Below, piece by piece: positions 10,170 through 24,057 of a stretch of 64,000 nucleotides of DNA. How positions within the stretch are numbered: position 1 is the first letter of the stretch; each line of letters starts with the position of its first letter. The stretch covers positions 11,295,001 to 11,359,000 of the forward strand of contig NC_092671.1 in the NCBI RefSeq assembly GCF_964355755.1. The letters are read 5' to 3'. The position numbers and the translations under genes are program-made. Source of the stretch: Antedon mediterranea (lineage: Eukaryota > Echinodermata > Crinoidea > Comatulida > Antedonidae). The notes under the pieces were generated by a model. That model worked only from the letters and a program-made list of their open reading frames with translations. It was not told where the DNA came from and did not search any database.

Positions 10170-12596
10170 ATGTTCGCTGTATATCCATCGCAATGCGCTT
10201 GCCGTCGACCATCAATAATTATTAATAATAAATAAATATTTTGATCTCAAATGTATGTGATAATGTAATTATGACATAATTTGATGAATAATCATTATTT
10301 CATCATTAGAAAAAATGTGCAATATAAAAAAAGAAGAAAAAACAGTAACAGATTTATACCCATCATTAGGACAATTTTAAATCGGGACAGCCATAACTAT
10401 TTAAACTATTGTCTTAGTATTGGTGGAAATTAGATCCAAAAAAGATAACAATCAAAAATGTGATATTTGCAAATAGATATAGATACATTACATAACATAC
10501 ACTTAATTAAAGATAATATAAACTTAATTCAGATTCAATCTATTAGCTTAAGTAAGACGATAGCCAAAATGCTATAAAACAGCGCCCCCATAAATTTGTC
10601 TAATAAAACTTTGTTTACTTTAGCTTAATGGAATTTCACAAATAGCGACAACAATTCTCATAATGGCCATTAACAGTAAATTAAAATGATAAGATTTACT
10701 TAAATTCTATTCAGTTAGAACATTAACAAAAGAAATATCGTTGAATCGTAGTGTGTGAATTTCTCGCAGTTAAGGAATAACGTTTATATGAAGTTGTCAT
10801 TAATTCCATTAAAATCCAATAAAATAATGTTCAATTTGCCAAATGTTAATACTGAATGTAAAATAAAAGAGAAATCTATTAGGTTCAAATTAAACTAAAA
10901 GTGTCCCTTGACAAAAGCGTTAAATAGCTAGTTAACAATGCGAGTGCCTAAGGGTAGCTATCATATGGCTGCGAGTTGTTACTGCTATTTACGAACAATG
11001 CATGATTCTAAAGATAAGGGTTTTGAGAACTAATTACCAATTGTTATCACCATCAAATAGTCTTTTCAATGCTTAATGGAGTTAAGATGCGCGTGGCTAC
11101 CCTTCTGCATCGACGTCAGATTAACAAGCGGCCTTCGAGCGTGAAAGAGCGGTCGCCGCGAATGTCTCGACGCATTCGCAAAGTAAAGTAAACGGCCTAG
11201 CCAACAGATGTTGCGTTCATTTTGTTTAGTTTTGTTTAAATGCAATGGTCAGTAGTTCATATAAACCTTATTTCAACGAATCATTTGAAACAACGGCTAT
11301 TATTTAAACAAACGCATCGATTTCTTAAGGCAGTAACATTAGCTTCAGTTTTTCAAAAGTCTTTTCCGCCACTGACAACAGATGTGTCAGACTTAGCGGA
11401 CCTGTCCGTAGCCTTGGACCTCTCATAATTCTCGCCTGTCCGTCATATTTTTCTAATGATTAATACTGAATCAGTCCCTGGTGAATAATTAAGCTAATTA
11501 ATAAGTTTATATATTAAAATTTGATCTATATAGTAAATGTATTTTTATTCTTTGTACATTTATTTATTAAATAAAAATTGATAAATATAGAACACAGCTA
11601 ACCTACATAATTAAATGGTCTTTTTAATTTCTTGACAAGTTTTCATGATTCCGTACTCTTTCAACTCGACACCAGATGGTATCCATACTTTGCACAAAAC
11701 TAAAGGCTACGTATACAGAAGCCTATGTCTGTAAATTTGTCCCGGGCTTTTATTTTGGCGATTTCGGCCTCAAGTATTTTAAAGTTATACCGTACTGAGG
11801 CCTATTCTATTCCTAATGTTTAGTTTTACATACTTCGTCAGTTTCTTCATTCATTACAAATGATGTAAGTACAAAATGTTTTCTTCAAGAAGAGGAAACT
11901 CGCAATAGACCATTCTTACGTTTGTGTGAAAGGAAATGGGAGTTGTTTCGCGAAGTCCATACATACTCCATGTCTACCACTCACATCTAATCAAATAAAG
12001 TCATTATTCCAAGGTATATATCCACGGTCATGAACTATCGGAATCAATCCTCGTGATTTTAATCTGATTATTCAATTTACAAAAGATTTCAAACAAGTAA
12101 ATATTATTTATTATTTCAGATGCATTTTGACATGATTCCCACTGTGTAAGCGGTAATAGTTACACCTTCATTTGGGATCAAACTAGCCGCAGCGCATCAC
12201 GACAATTACTTCGCAGGCAGACGTCCAGAACGCGTCGGTAAACCAATCGCTCCCTATTTTGTAAGAGTACTTTCCAGGCTAAATATACCATTAACGATTG
12301 GTTTTCTTCAAAATTCTTTCATCATTCTAAATGAACGAAAGAATATAATTATGGAGTTTAGTCAAAATTACACTCTGTAAACGCAGAACCTACTTAGGAT
12401 AAATTGATGGCACTGACTAAATTAAACAGGTGTTGGCCTAGATCTACTAGCTGCTGCCATGTGTACATTGTTTAAGTCCTCAGTTTTAAAAAGTCGTTTC
12501 ACAAACTAAATCAAGTTGAAGAAAGTGTCTTTATCTAAGCTCTTAAAGATTTATTTCATTTCAGTATAAATGCAGTACATGTACTTTCCAAACTTG

Positions 12597-12693
12597 GACG
12601 AAACGCAACGACTTTAAGCGCAACGCAACCAATCTCAAGCGACAACTCACTTGCATTTCTTCTGTCGTTGCGTCCACCAAGAGGGAACCAAGC
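12597..12693. mobile_element. Foldback element, degraded copy
   Basis: GGACGAAACGCAACGAC at the left is mirrored by GTCGTTGCGTCC at the right, followed by AGGGAACCAAGC, the family's terminus. The central part is ACGCAA-rich. Confidence 0.6.
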
Positions 12694-13023
12694 CATGTCT
12701 AAAACATGTGTTTCCAAAACATCACATTTGTCTGACGGTCAGTATAATTATCCGATTTATCGTAAATTGTTCAATTTGGGTGTACTTTTTAATTTTAACT
12801 AGTGTAATCTTTAAACCTAATAATCATATTAGATATTACTTATTATTTAAGCCCTCCGTTCCCACCCAGGAAATGAAATAGCAGTTCAATTTATGACGAA
12901 TTGAGTGTTTTGCTTGTAAAAAAAGTTGTTAATAATTGAATGACGTGTAGACTTGATAAGGATCAATATCCTGATGAATATTGAAACAAATAAAACTTAT
13001 GTTTAATAGAATCATTTTTCTTA

Positions 13024-13170
13024 AAGCCCTGTTTACACTATCAAACTAGTTTGACCAAAAAAGTGCCCAAATATGGTAGTGATATGCTTCAATATGGTAA
13101 TGATATGACATCATCATGTCCAAATGCACGTCGCATTTTTTTGTCATTTAAAGTTTGATAGTGTAGACAA
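13024..13170. mobile_element. MITE family copy 1 (TIR GTCTACACTATCAAACT)
   Basis: About 147 bp with terminal inverted repeats resembling AAGCTCTGTCTACACTATC and an interior with ATATGGTAGTGATATG and GACATCATCATG words. It has no coding capacity and is a non-autonomous DNA element. The left end is AAGCCCTG and the right end is degraded after GTGTAGACAA. Confidence 0.8.
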
Positions 13171-14699
13171 TATTTGTTCTTATGGGCCTAAGTAAACAAC
13201 TTTATTTATTAAACCAATTCCTGATCCTATGAAAAGGACTTCTTCATCTAACATTTAAGGAAAAACAAATTCGCCTAGGTTAAAAAAAAGTTTATTTTTA
13301 AGTTAAGATGATGTTTTACTAAGCACGATGGATAAATCTGACCATAATAATTCAATTCAAAATAAATTTATATCTCAAAATAAAAACATTGAAATCTTCA
13401 ATAATAATAATAACAACTAAGCTATTGAGAAAAGGCGGTGACTCATTATATATATGCCAATAACTAACATGAATTATGTTGAACCTAATCTATTTACTAA
13501 CATCCATTTTAATAAACTTGCTTAAAATAGTAGTATACAATAGGAATTGAATCAGTTATAATCAGCAACTTTATCGTTTACGCGAAAAGTAGCATTTTAC
13601 TTGATTTAATCTTGTGAACATGACGCAGTCGGAACGGTTATCCGACAGTGTTTTATAACGGCTGGTTAATTTTAAGCACAGTCAAAAGTCATCGGTGGTT
13701 ATAGAGTGCTGAATCTAATAAAGATATCATAGTTAAGTAAACTAATAGATATTGATGTTATGTATGTTACGTATTTATAAAATCTGAAATCTATCCGCAT
13801 TGAGGGGGTGAAATATTAATTTTTGGAATAAGGTTGGTGTTTATAAAATACATACAACGCCTATGAAGCCACACTTTCCTTAAATAACACTAGAATTTAA
13901 TTATAATAAAGGCTATTTTTACGCACACATGTTCGTGTAATCAGGGTATGGTAGTCTTTACAGTAGGTTTAGATTTAGAAATGACAATAGATTTTAAATT
14001 TTAAAATGTGCTGTTAGTGAATAAAGTAGAATTTCCTCATTAATTAATCGATATCATAATCAAAGAAACGTCAAAATATTTTATTATATCATTATTTCAA
14101 GATTTATATTATTGTATGTTAAACATTTAAATATAATGATATACAGAAGTCAAAAGTTAGTATGATATGCAATATATAACTATTATGTATGAAATGAGAA
14201 TATTAAATGTAGATTGGATACCCACAACAAATAATGTATGTTACTGTAGAGAGAACGCCATTTCCTAATTTCAATATGTTCTGAATTTTAGTTTGTAGAA
14301 ACAGTTTTACAATACCTTAAATAGAAAATAAATGCAAGTATGGATCATCGGGACGTGGTAGTGTAATCATACAGGCATATTTGTCATCGAACTTGGGATT
14401 TAATAGCCTTGTGTTCGTTAGCCAAGATTAAATCATCCACTGAATACAATTTGCTAAACCATCTTAAATCCTTCAGGATATTCCAAATGATCCCTAAAGG
14501 TTCAATGTTTTGATACAAATTCACAAATTGCCACAAAGTATCACGATCAGTCGTTACATGAGTGTGTGCATCAACACTTTACCTTTGGAAAATAATTTAA
14601 GGGTTTTTTTTTTTCTATTCATGAGTTGTGATTATTGTTGAAAGGGTACGTAATTAATGAACAAATAATTTCATCTTTATTGGGAAGTATAAATATTAT

Positions 14700-14895
14700 A
14701 TAAACTCGTCATTCAAGGTTGAAGGCGCAAAAATATGGAATAACCTACCAACTGAAATTAAATATTGCTCAACAATTGCATTTTTTCCTGATTTGTTTGT
14801 ATTTAAGACAGAGCCACAATGCAAAACAGGTTTTCTTTTACCTGATTGTGCAATCCTGTATAAAGATGTTGTTAAATAAATAAATCAATAACCTA
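14700..14895 (+). pseudogene. 5'-truncated non-LTR retrotransposon (LINE) 3' end
   Basis: In frame from about 14712 the sequence reads FKVEGAKIWNNLPTEIK and stops at 14879. That is the recognisable extreme C-terminus of a LINE ORF2-type protein (GAKIWNxLPxEI), directly followed by an AAATAAATAAAT tail. The reverse transcriptase itself is absent, so this is a dead 3' fragment. Confidence 0.7.
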
Positions 14896-17800
14896 ATCGT
14901 AAAATGTATAGTATAATTTGATAACAATTAGGCCTATATGCCTATTTAGTTTTAGGTTTTTCTTTACTTTTATGATGGAAATCCCAAATTATATTGGTTT
15001 ACTTATTAGAAACTACGTTGTTACAAAACCAAATATTTAATATGAACTCAGTTGAAATCAGTATAAATATTATATTTCATATATAAAATAATTTAAAATA
15101 TAATATTTTACATTTTAACTGTGTTCATATTGCCGTTTAGGTATTTATTATTTTAGTTAACTATTTTCATTAACAAAAATCTTAATACGTTAGCATTTTA
15201 TAGATCTCTGACAAAAAACAGTTTTATGTTGTATAGTTAGTAAATAAGGAGACATTTGTATATAATAATTATTATGGAAAACAGCTTGACAAAAAATTAT
15301 GATGAAACTCGTTCGATTGCGTACTAAACTAAAATTTCGAAAGATCATTATTGAAATACCTAGAAATTAATTTAATCTAAAGAAAATGTTGATTCTGTTT
15401 GGTGCATTACAATTGGGCAATGGAAGTTGAGAATAAACTAAATCCAGATTCCTAAACAATCTTTCAAGAAAATCGTACGGTATCCAATCAAGTAGGTCTA
15501 GTACCCTGTTTAACAAACATTTTCCCATAATCATATTCTTTCTATTTGTATAGGAAACGATTAGGAACAAAACTGCAAAACACATTGACACATCCACTAT
15601 TAAGCTATGGCTTAGCGTAGCCCCTAGGCTGACAGATTTCGACAGAAGCAGCACGGCTCTTTATCGAGCCTCTATCAACAAGGCCTTTGGAGAGGTAACA
15701 GTTGCTCTTGTTTGTCGCAGTCTGGCTTCGTGGTGTCCATAGTTTGTATTATAATAATTCCAATTTAGATATGATTACTTGGTCAATTAATCATAACAAC
15801 TGTCACTCTGTTCTTCTAAATTATAACCAATATTAACAATATTATTACGTTTGCTATCCTAGTTTAGTTAAAAAACTCAATAAGTTAATTTAAATTCCAC
15901 CTAAGATTATACTCTACCAGAGTAAACTGTATAATTGTTATACAATATATAATATTATATAACATTTAGAATAATTTATACTGTATATAAACATTTAGAG
16001 GTCACATTATGCATTTACGGATTTACAAATAAGAGTTGTTAATTATTTTGTTATGAACTTGTGAAGTACATTGTGACACGGTTTCAACGAACCTGATCTC
16101 TAAATAGAAAATGACCTCCATTTCATTGTATGTACCTTATTAGTTTATGTGGTATGTTAACGGAAAACTGTTTGCTGATTTAGTTTTGTTTATGCTTAAT
16201 TCGATATTAATGCTTAATGGTTTGAATTTGTAAAGCGCAAAAACCAACTAAAAGTCTTGAATTGCCGTGATAAGAAGTGAACAATTTAACGAAAGAGAAA
16301 AGAGTGCGAGCACTCAAACCGAAATAGGGATACGGCCAGCGTTTACTTTCTTTTAGAAGTACATTCTCAATTGTTTACTAATTATTTATAATTAATTATA
16401 CTGTAATGAATAAAAGAACTACAGCATACCAAACACTAATTGAGTTATCGTACAAAACCGAAACATTCAGATTTCATATTCTTAACACTCGATTTAATAA
16501 CGTCAATTACACCCAACATGCTGAGAGTACTCGGGGCTAAAAATTATAATTCTGTAGACAGCAGGCACCTTGTAAATAATGCAATATTAGTTCACTTTTT
16601 ATTGTGTCTGTTGAAACATTTGGTGTTTGGAAGTAATGGATTATTACCCGTGGACATTTGGATTTAAAGATTGGTGCCCGAAGGCGTGTTCCAACAATGT
16701 TGATTATATCTACAGGAATGAAATACGTGGTACTGTTTTTGAAGGTTCAAGTTTAGATTAAGATTAAGACATTATTTTATTTATTTAAATGTATTAAAAA
16801 TTACTCCCTCTATCGGATAAAAAAAATATATACACAAATTTCATCACAGTAAATATGTACATCAAAATAAGTTAAAATACCCTCTCAATAAATCAATTGT
16901 ACATTTATCAAAATGAATGAAATACAAGTCTTCACGCTGAAGAAAAACATGACAGTAAAAACGTCTGGAATTGAAACTGTTAACAAGAATTTGGACACAA
17001 AATTAATTTCATTAAACAAGATAAGTCTTTGATAAATTGGTGTCGAATAAAAATATTTTGGAAACCTCAATGTCGCCCTTAATACTTTGCATATTGTCCA
17101 TTATGTGAAATTATTATAAAACAGTGTTCCAACACAACGTTTAACTTTGTTTGATCCCATGACTTCAGTACTTGATCTCTATGTAGCCTAGAAAACGTGG
17201 CCTTAGTAAAACAATACACTATTGTGGCCTACAAACTTTCAACTGTGTGGCATTCTTATCACTGAGGTTTTATTGTTGTCTAATTTATAAACCATATTTA
17301 TAATTGATAACAGTTTCATTAATGAGTAAATTTGTTATTAATAATTGTTATTGTTAAAATGTTTTGAACGAATTTTTTCCTAAAAAACTATTTTTGAAAT
17401 AATAGAAATATATTGTTACGTATTTTCTTGATTATTAAAACATGTTTATGATATAAGCGCATACTGATCTTTATTAAGTTACAACACTAACTACCGTACT
17501 ATAACAACATCATACATTTTGTACCATATAACATAATATGATATGCCAGACCATGTCAACTGATTATAGAATTATATAATTACCTCGGTATTTTAACTAT
17601 TTACTGTTTTGCTACAAATTATCACAAATGTATCCCAATATTGAGTTGTAATTCGCTTATTACACTGGTAATAAGTCAATGTTTGTGTTTTAATAATTCA
17701 CTTTCAACGTTGGTGTGCGGGATGTTTATAACTGAACAAGTGTTTAGCTACTAGGCTATCCGATGATAGAGTACTTTACTACAGTCTCTGGAACTCTTTT

Positions 17801-17974
17801 TTTGTTCAGCTTCTGTTGAAACAACACATATTGACGAACACTACCGGTATATTTAAATAAGCAACTTTAAATTAGGAGGAATATAGGCCTATACTACAAA
17901 AATGAATAATATTGAATTCTGCTTTAAAATAATTTTGTTATTGGATATAAACAATCATATGACAGATTTCCGAA

Positions 17975-18135
17975 GTTGGTTCACCCCACGAAAGCTAGTT
18001 GGCCGACCGATCAACACTCCACATCTGGGAGCGCAATTCGGATACCTCGGGGTAAAGAGAATTTTACCTTTCCCTGAATACCTAAGGGCACGTCTTAAAT
18101 GCAACGTATGTTCCCGAGAGGTGAAATATTTGAGA
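17975..18135. other. GC-richer island with open frames on both strands, unidentified
   Basis: A 160 bp patch notably richer in GC than its surroundings, open on the plus strand (17902-18138) and on the minus strand (17955-18182). The peptides contain no motif I recognise (minus strand: a Cys/Arg-rich stretch with FTPRYPNCAP). It may be part of a transposable element or a lone exon; I cannot assign it. Confidence 0.3.
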
Positions 18136-18714
18136 TAACTGTTTATTCCACAGAAGTAAAAGGAAATTGTATTCTTAGGCAATAAAACTAATCAATTTGC
18201 TACCGTATTCCCTTGGCCTTTAATGGTATAGATTGCCATGTCATTGGTATTTTTCTGAACTCAGTTAATTTTTAATCTGTAAAAAAAATCTTAAATCCAA
18301 AACATATAGTTTATATCAGAACTAATTGCCAATTACCAGACTAAAGGTCAGCTTTTTCATATCTTATATCTTATTAAATAATCTACAAAAATATGCTAAT
18401 TAATAATATTATTTTAAGCAATAGGCCAATTTTAAAAATTGTAATTTGTTACAATTTAAAATGTATAAATTTCGTTTCGTATGCGGTAAACGTGTAGTAT
18501 TCATTAATCAATTAATTTATACCATTTTACTAACATGACCATGGTGAGAAATAGTCAAAATAATCCTTATTTTTACGGTGTGACACAAACGTCGGGTGGT
18601 CTTAAAATCGTGTACATTTTACCAGTAGGCATATTCAAATTAGGAAACAAATCTGATTCTTCCAATAGAAAGTATTATCTTGTATTATACCAGTATTTAT
18701 TTTTAATGGTAATA

Positions 18715-18757
18715 ATTGATATTGATTGATTGATATTGATTGATTGATATTGATTGT
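18715..18757 (+). repeat. TGATATTGATTGAT microsatellite
   Basis: About three imperfect tandem units of TGATATTGATTGAT. Confidence 0.85.
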
Positions 18758-20039
18758 ATTAAATTAATTAAACAATAAATAAATAGAAACATCTATAGTT
18801 TGTTATATTACTTAGGCGTAGTTATAAAGTAACATAATGGTAAATATGATATTAATATTTTAATATTACTAAAATATCAATGTATAACAATTATCTTCAA
18901 CTTAGAATAAAAATACAAACTTTTAATCACTTGTCAAGAATTGTTATTTCTGTCTCATCCAAATAACGATTTACGTATAACATATACTTTATGAATCCGA
19001 TCGCTAAATAATCTATCATTCGTAGTGAAACCTAATTAAACGAGAGTTATTTCATAGCGTTGAATAGGTGTAAGACTGTCCGTGATTTATGTCGTGCGTA
19101 TAATACAAATATATATTGTAGATTCATTACATTGGGCCCCTGGGAATCTACGATTACCATCCAATCTCATGGGTAATCAAAAAAATGTAGTATATAGGAA
19201 GATCATATCATCATCGGCTTATTCCATTCCTTAGATATGTATTCATACTTGACAATGTATTAACTCAACATAGGCTTTTAGTTTGTGGAATTGTTTAACA
19301 GTCATTGACCAACTACCACTCATGAAATGACAGATGAAGTAATTTTATTTTATTTTATTTTTTATTTAAAAAAAAATTGTTACAATTATCCTCTTTTAAT
19401 TTTGGTTTCAAGTTTATTTAAATTAAACACCGTATGTAATTATTGTTTATAAAAAGTATTGTTTTACAATTATAGATTGTAAAAAAACATTTTTAACTTA
19501 TCATCAACTTGATTGTGATTTTGTTTCCTTATATTCTTCCCATTGGGACTTCTGAATGATGTGGAACATTTTTATCTAAATTTAATCAAAACCAATTTCC
19601 ATTAAAACAATTTTGATAGATTATAATAACATAGAATAATTAGATTAATCAATTGTGTGTATATTATGACTGATATAGGCATATCAGTGATCAGATCATT
19701 TGAAGCAAGCAATTAAAAGAATGCTATCGGGTTTTGCGAATGTAATATATTTATTGACTTTTCCTTTGTAAATATCAAGTGACTGTCACAGGTTCGTTCA
19801 TTTTAAAAAAGGAAGTCAAATTGTGTTAAAAATATATTAAATTTGTGACTTTAACAAAATAGATATAGGAGTTATTTTGGGTTTAAGACTACGTGTACTC
19901 ACATTATAAGTATTGGACATACTATTATACGCCTACATTTTTTAAAGCTATTGAATACAATTTAAAAACATACCGGTACTGTTATATCCTGTTATAACTT
20001 TGTTTTGTTTGTTTTTAATTAATTTGTACTACTTAGTTT

Positions 20040-20175
20040 TGTTAATTTTTATATTTTATAATAATGATGGAGTAAGAACAGTTTTCTGTTTGGGCTCATG
20101 CCTATTACTTGCTCCTGGCAAGATGACATGTAAAACGTACTTTTAAGAACTTTTGCCGAATAAATATTATTATTA
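20040..20175 (+). mobile_element. Possible LINE 3' untranslated tail
   Basis: The stretch GCTCCTGGCAAGATGACATG to CCGAATAAATATTATTATTA has the look of a LINE 3' end with an (ATT)n tail. No coding remnant is visible, so the call is weak. Confidence 0.3.
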
Positions 20176-20816
20176 ACGTTTTCCGAATATGATGCTTGCC
20201 ATTGGAGAATTCTATTTTGTTTATAAAACTGTAAAAAAAAACTGTTTAAGTTAAAAATTTACACCGCATCATGTTTTTTACCTTCTTCTATATCATCTGT
20301 ATATGTAGATAGGCACACACACAGTTAACGTCCTAATCGGCAATTCAAGTAAAATCAATGATATCGATCGATGGCAATGTGTTTAGCTAAATCTTTATAA
20401 AACGTATTATAATAAAGAAATCTCTTATAATGATATAGACTAATCAATGCTTACGAATAATATGCTGAATCAAGATGAAGAACTCTTAAAATAAATGTTA
20501 TAATGTTAACAAAAAATCATTTTATTTTTTAGTCTAAGTATGATGTGTAAAATTATAATTATACATAAAAGTCCCATTCAAATGAAATCTGTACATTTAA
20601 AAGAACTTCGTTAAAATACGAATAATTATGTGATTTACATAACAGTTTAGGTTTAATATGTGTAAACAACATTATTTTTATGTAATAAACTATATTATTC
20701 AATAAATTATTTTTCGAGCTAATTCATGAAAAAAAAAAAAAAAGTATTATACAATGATTATTATTTAATATAAATTTAAATATATATATATATATATTAA
20801 GATTTGTTCTTATATT

Positions 20817-20975
20817 AAGCTCTGTCTACACTACCAAATTAGTTTGACAAAAAAAGTATGATGTGCCCAAATATGGTAGTGATATGATTAAATATGGTAG
20901 TGAAATGACATCACCATGTCCATATAAGGGCACATCACATTTTTGTTGTCACATAGAGTTTGATAGTGTAGACGG
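20817..20975. mobile_element. MITE family copy 2
   Basis: Begins AAGCTCTGTCTACACTACC and ends TTTGATAGTGTAGAC, with the family interior (GTGCCCAAATATGGTAG, GGGCACATCACA). TTAA precedes the left end. Non-coding. Confidence 0.85.
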
Positions 20976-23768
20976 AATGTATATTTGTATAAAATCATAT
21001 TTAAAAAATCAGATAATCGGTAGTCAAGCTGCGCATGTACTATTCATTTTTTCCTTGCTTTCTAAATAAATCATTGGAAGATAATTTGATTGAAACACCA
21101 ATGTAACTTATCATCTACTATATTTATTATCGTTGGTAATCTATTCTTGGGAGAAAGTTATGTGTTTATCCTTTGATTACGTTTGATAATTAATAATACG
21201 TTCTGCAGTCCCTGTTCAATCACAGTAAATTGCATTTTCTAAATACGGGACAGTTTACGGCGTGTCAAACTCAAACAGAAAATGAATAAACATGAACGAG
21301 ATATCACTATCATAAGTCAGAATTGATGCGTATCTAACGATAGAATCTTTATGAAAACTAACGAACCGTAAAGAATAATAAGAGACGATTCATCAACGAG
21401 TTCTGATTGCACGTTGTTAATACGACTATTAATTAGATAAGAGATTAAATGAGGGAGACAAACGAGACTCCAGAGTGAAATTTGACTATATTAAGGCAAT
21501 CACTGAAACTCATTCATATTGTCAAACCTGGGTCTTTAGCACCAAAAGATAGTGATGAAACCAACTGGGACCAATCCAAGATGCGAAACGCTAGGATTGT
21601 CTATTGGACGAAACGCTGCACTAACACAGTGAGATGCAGTGATTTTTACTAAGTAATTCTCATGGGTTTTTAACGAGAACCCGAAGGTGTGTTAATTTCG
21701 CGCCTTCTCGCGGTGGTTATACCAACGTGCGAAAATAAAGAAAATTGAATTCATATACGCGTCATTTGATACGGACACACGGGTTATAAAAAATATATAT
21801 TAAGAATCACTTATTCCAAAGGAATGATCGAAATTGCAAAACAATCTTCACAAATAGACGATTAAGCCAGCGTATCTATTTCAATTTATTAACCGGCGAT
21901 CATTATACATATAAAACAAATTCTGCTACAATTCGATGCAAAACAAAAGCTATTACATCCAGATTTTTAAAATAATTAGCAAATTGCAGCATTAGAAAAT
22001 CACCATGCTTATTATTTTAATAATTTAAAATGGTTAAATTTATGAATAATCCATTTTTAGATAGACAATATTCTGATTTGTGTATAACATTGTTTGTAAG
22101 TTTAACCTTTTTTTCCCCCTTAAAATAAAAACTCATCTAACACCAAATTAACTGACAACTTTGAAATAAATTATATTTTCTAGTCACATAATCATGAGGT
22201 AAAAACAGGTAATTATTTTAAGAACAAAATTAATAAAAAATTAACAACTACACAATGATACACAAACTGATAAAAATGTCATTGTCATGTCATTAACCCT
22301 ACCTATTTTCTTGACTGATTTTTACATCTTACTATTAAGAAAATAAACGAAATATTTTCTTTAATCCATATAAAATAAAATGAATTATAACAAATGGCTA
22401 AATTTCTTTTCTAATTACTTCGCCGTAATAGAATTACCAGATATATTATTATTCGTTGAATGAAGCATGTTAAACTCCATGGTTTGAAGAACTATGATGT
22501 AAAATTCAAAGGTTGTGGTGACTTTTATGCGTGGAATGCATGCACACTTACGACTATAGCGACAAAAACATAATATGTATGCCTATTGTTAGAGAGAAAT
22601 TCAAACTAAAAAATGTATATTTTCATATTATTTTTATAAGTCAATTTAACTATCAAATGCCCATAAAACAAATAACTAACAAAGGCCTAACTCATTACTT
22701 TATCATTTGTGAATAGGAAGCAGAAATTAAAAACTGTTTTAAAAGTTATTCATTTTAAACATACTTCAAAATCTGAAATGATTCAGACTGTAATCATCTT
22801 TGGACATGCATTATCGATGAGCAAATAACATAGAAACTTACAAGGCTACTTTTTTAATGCTTTGGATTGACTAGGATTTCCTAGCGTTCGATGGTAATTT
22901 AAATTCAATTGCATTCCAAGTGATTTGTTACCACGTGTGTGACTTTATTATTCATCAACATTAATCCAAAGATAACTTGCAATATGAGCTCCTAGCGGAT
23001 AAGGGATGATCTGTTTGTCAATATTAATTATTTTAATTACCTTTAGTCTTAAGTCAGTCTTTTTAATTATCTCAATTTTGATAGTTATTCTAAGGACAAG
23101 TTCTATATCGTCCGGCAAGTATTAGCCTAGGCCTAGAAATTGCGCTGTAAGGTCAAGTAACTCACACCGGGACCCTATTTGTTTGGAAGGAACCCCCCGG
23201 AAATCCTTGCTAAATATATACCCGGATTATCTGCTGATTAGATTTAGCCTAAGTGGTCGGAGAAAACGAAATGGTCAAAATTGTATCGTATTTAATTAAA
23301 TTAACAAGTGTAGCAGAAGTTCATTGTGTATTCCGTGAAAAAAGTTCACGCGCATGCGTAGAAAAAAGAAACGTTTAAAAGTCTACGCCCCTTACTTATA
23401 TCGATAACACAGTAACGTTTTTATCATAATCTGTTATTGATTTATCATAATTATACATTATGATATCGTCATTCAAAGCGACAGTTCGTGTAGTAGTCCT
23501 AATTTAATAGCTTTCCATGACATGCTCTGTGTGCGCATGCGTCAACAGTGAAACGAAGTTATCGCGGGCTCTTATCTTGGGATGTTAACTATTTTCCAGT
23601 CATAACTTACACAGACCCGTGTTCAGTGGAAACAAATTACACTTTCTTGTATTGAAAGGTTCCTACTCAATTTAGTGAATTTAATTACGGCGAAAGAAGT
23701 TTGTAAAGGAGACATTTCGACAACCAAAAAAATTGTTCTTAGGGCAAGCCTCTGATATTTTCATAAAC

Positions 23769-24057
23769 ATGGATGAGAAGAGATCGCTACCAGCATTGAA
23801 CAGTGAAGTAAATGCACCTTGTGCTTTCGATCCTAATCTAAAATACACGAACTTCTTCATTGAGAATATTTTAAGTCCTGGATTCGGACGACTTGTACAT
23901 AGTCGCGAACCAAATAAGCTAAAAAACGATGATACGAACAGTTCGGTACAAAGTCAAGATTCAAAATCAAGTGATGGAGATGCAGACGCAACACTTAAAG
24001 CAAATTTATGGCCAGCTTGGGTTTATTGTACACGATATTCTGACCGACCAAGTTCAG
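23769..24057 (+). CDS. en: Engrailed homeobox protein, exon 1
   Basis: First of two coding exons (with 37153-37457) of a complete engrailed gene encoding 197 residues, a homeodomain repressor. Exon 1 (residues 1-97) carries the EH1 Groucho-binding motif FFIENILSPGFG (29-40) and the EH2 motif LWPAWVYCTRYSDRPSS (80-96), which binds Extradenticle/Pbx. Between them is a short Ser/Asp-rich linker. The ATG at 23769 is chosen over an in-frame non-ATG extension upstream. The donor is TTCAG/GTAAGG, phase 1, placing the intron between EH2 and EH3 as in vertebrate En1/En2. At 197 residues this is short for the family, which usually has long low-complexity spacers; here they are nearly absent. Divergent from the Msxlx-like gene and convergent with Dlx. 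Confidence 0.95.

Larger units (their letters stand above)
5789..23768. other. 18 kb gene-free region between the divergent Msxlx-like and engrailed genes
   Basis: No exon recognised on either strand. It contains a SINE copy (7278-7475), foldback elements (9951-10169 and about 12597-12693), CTCF-like words (9403-9503 and about 10583), two MITE copies (13024-13170, 20817-20975), a LINE 3' fragment (14700-14895), a possible second LINE tail (about 20040-20175), TGATATTGAT microsatellite (18715-18757), (TA)n tracts and a GC-richer island at 17975-18135. Segments at 7860-8030, 11080-11210 and 21480-21660 look non-repetitive and less AT-rich; they are candidates for regulatory DNA, but I see no decisive motif. 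Confidence 0.6.
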
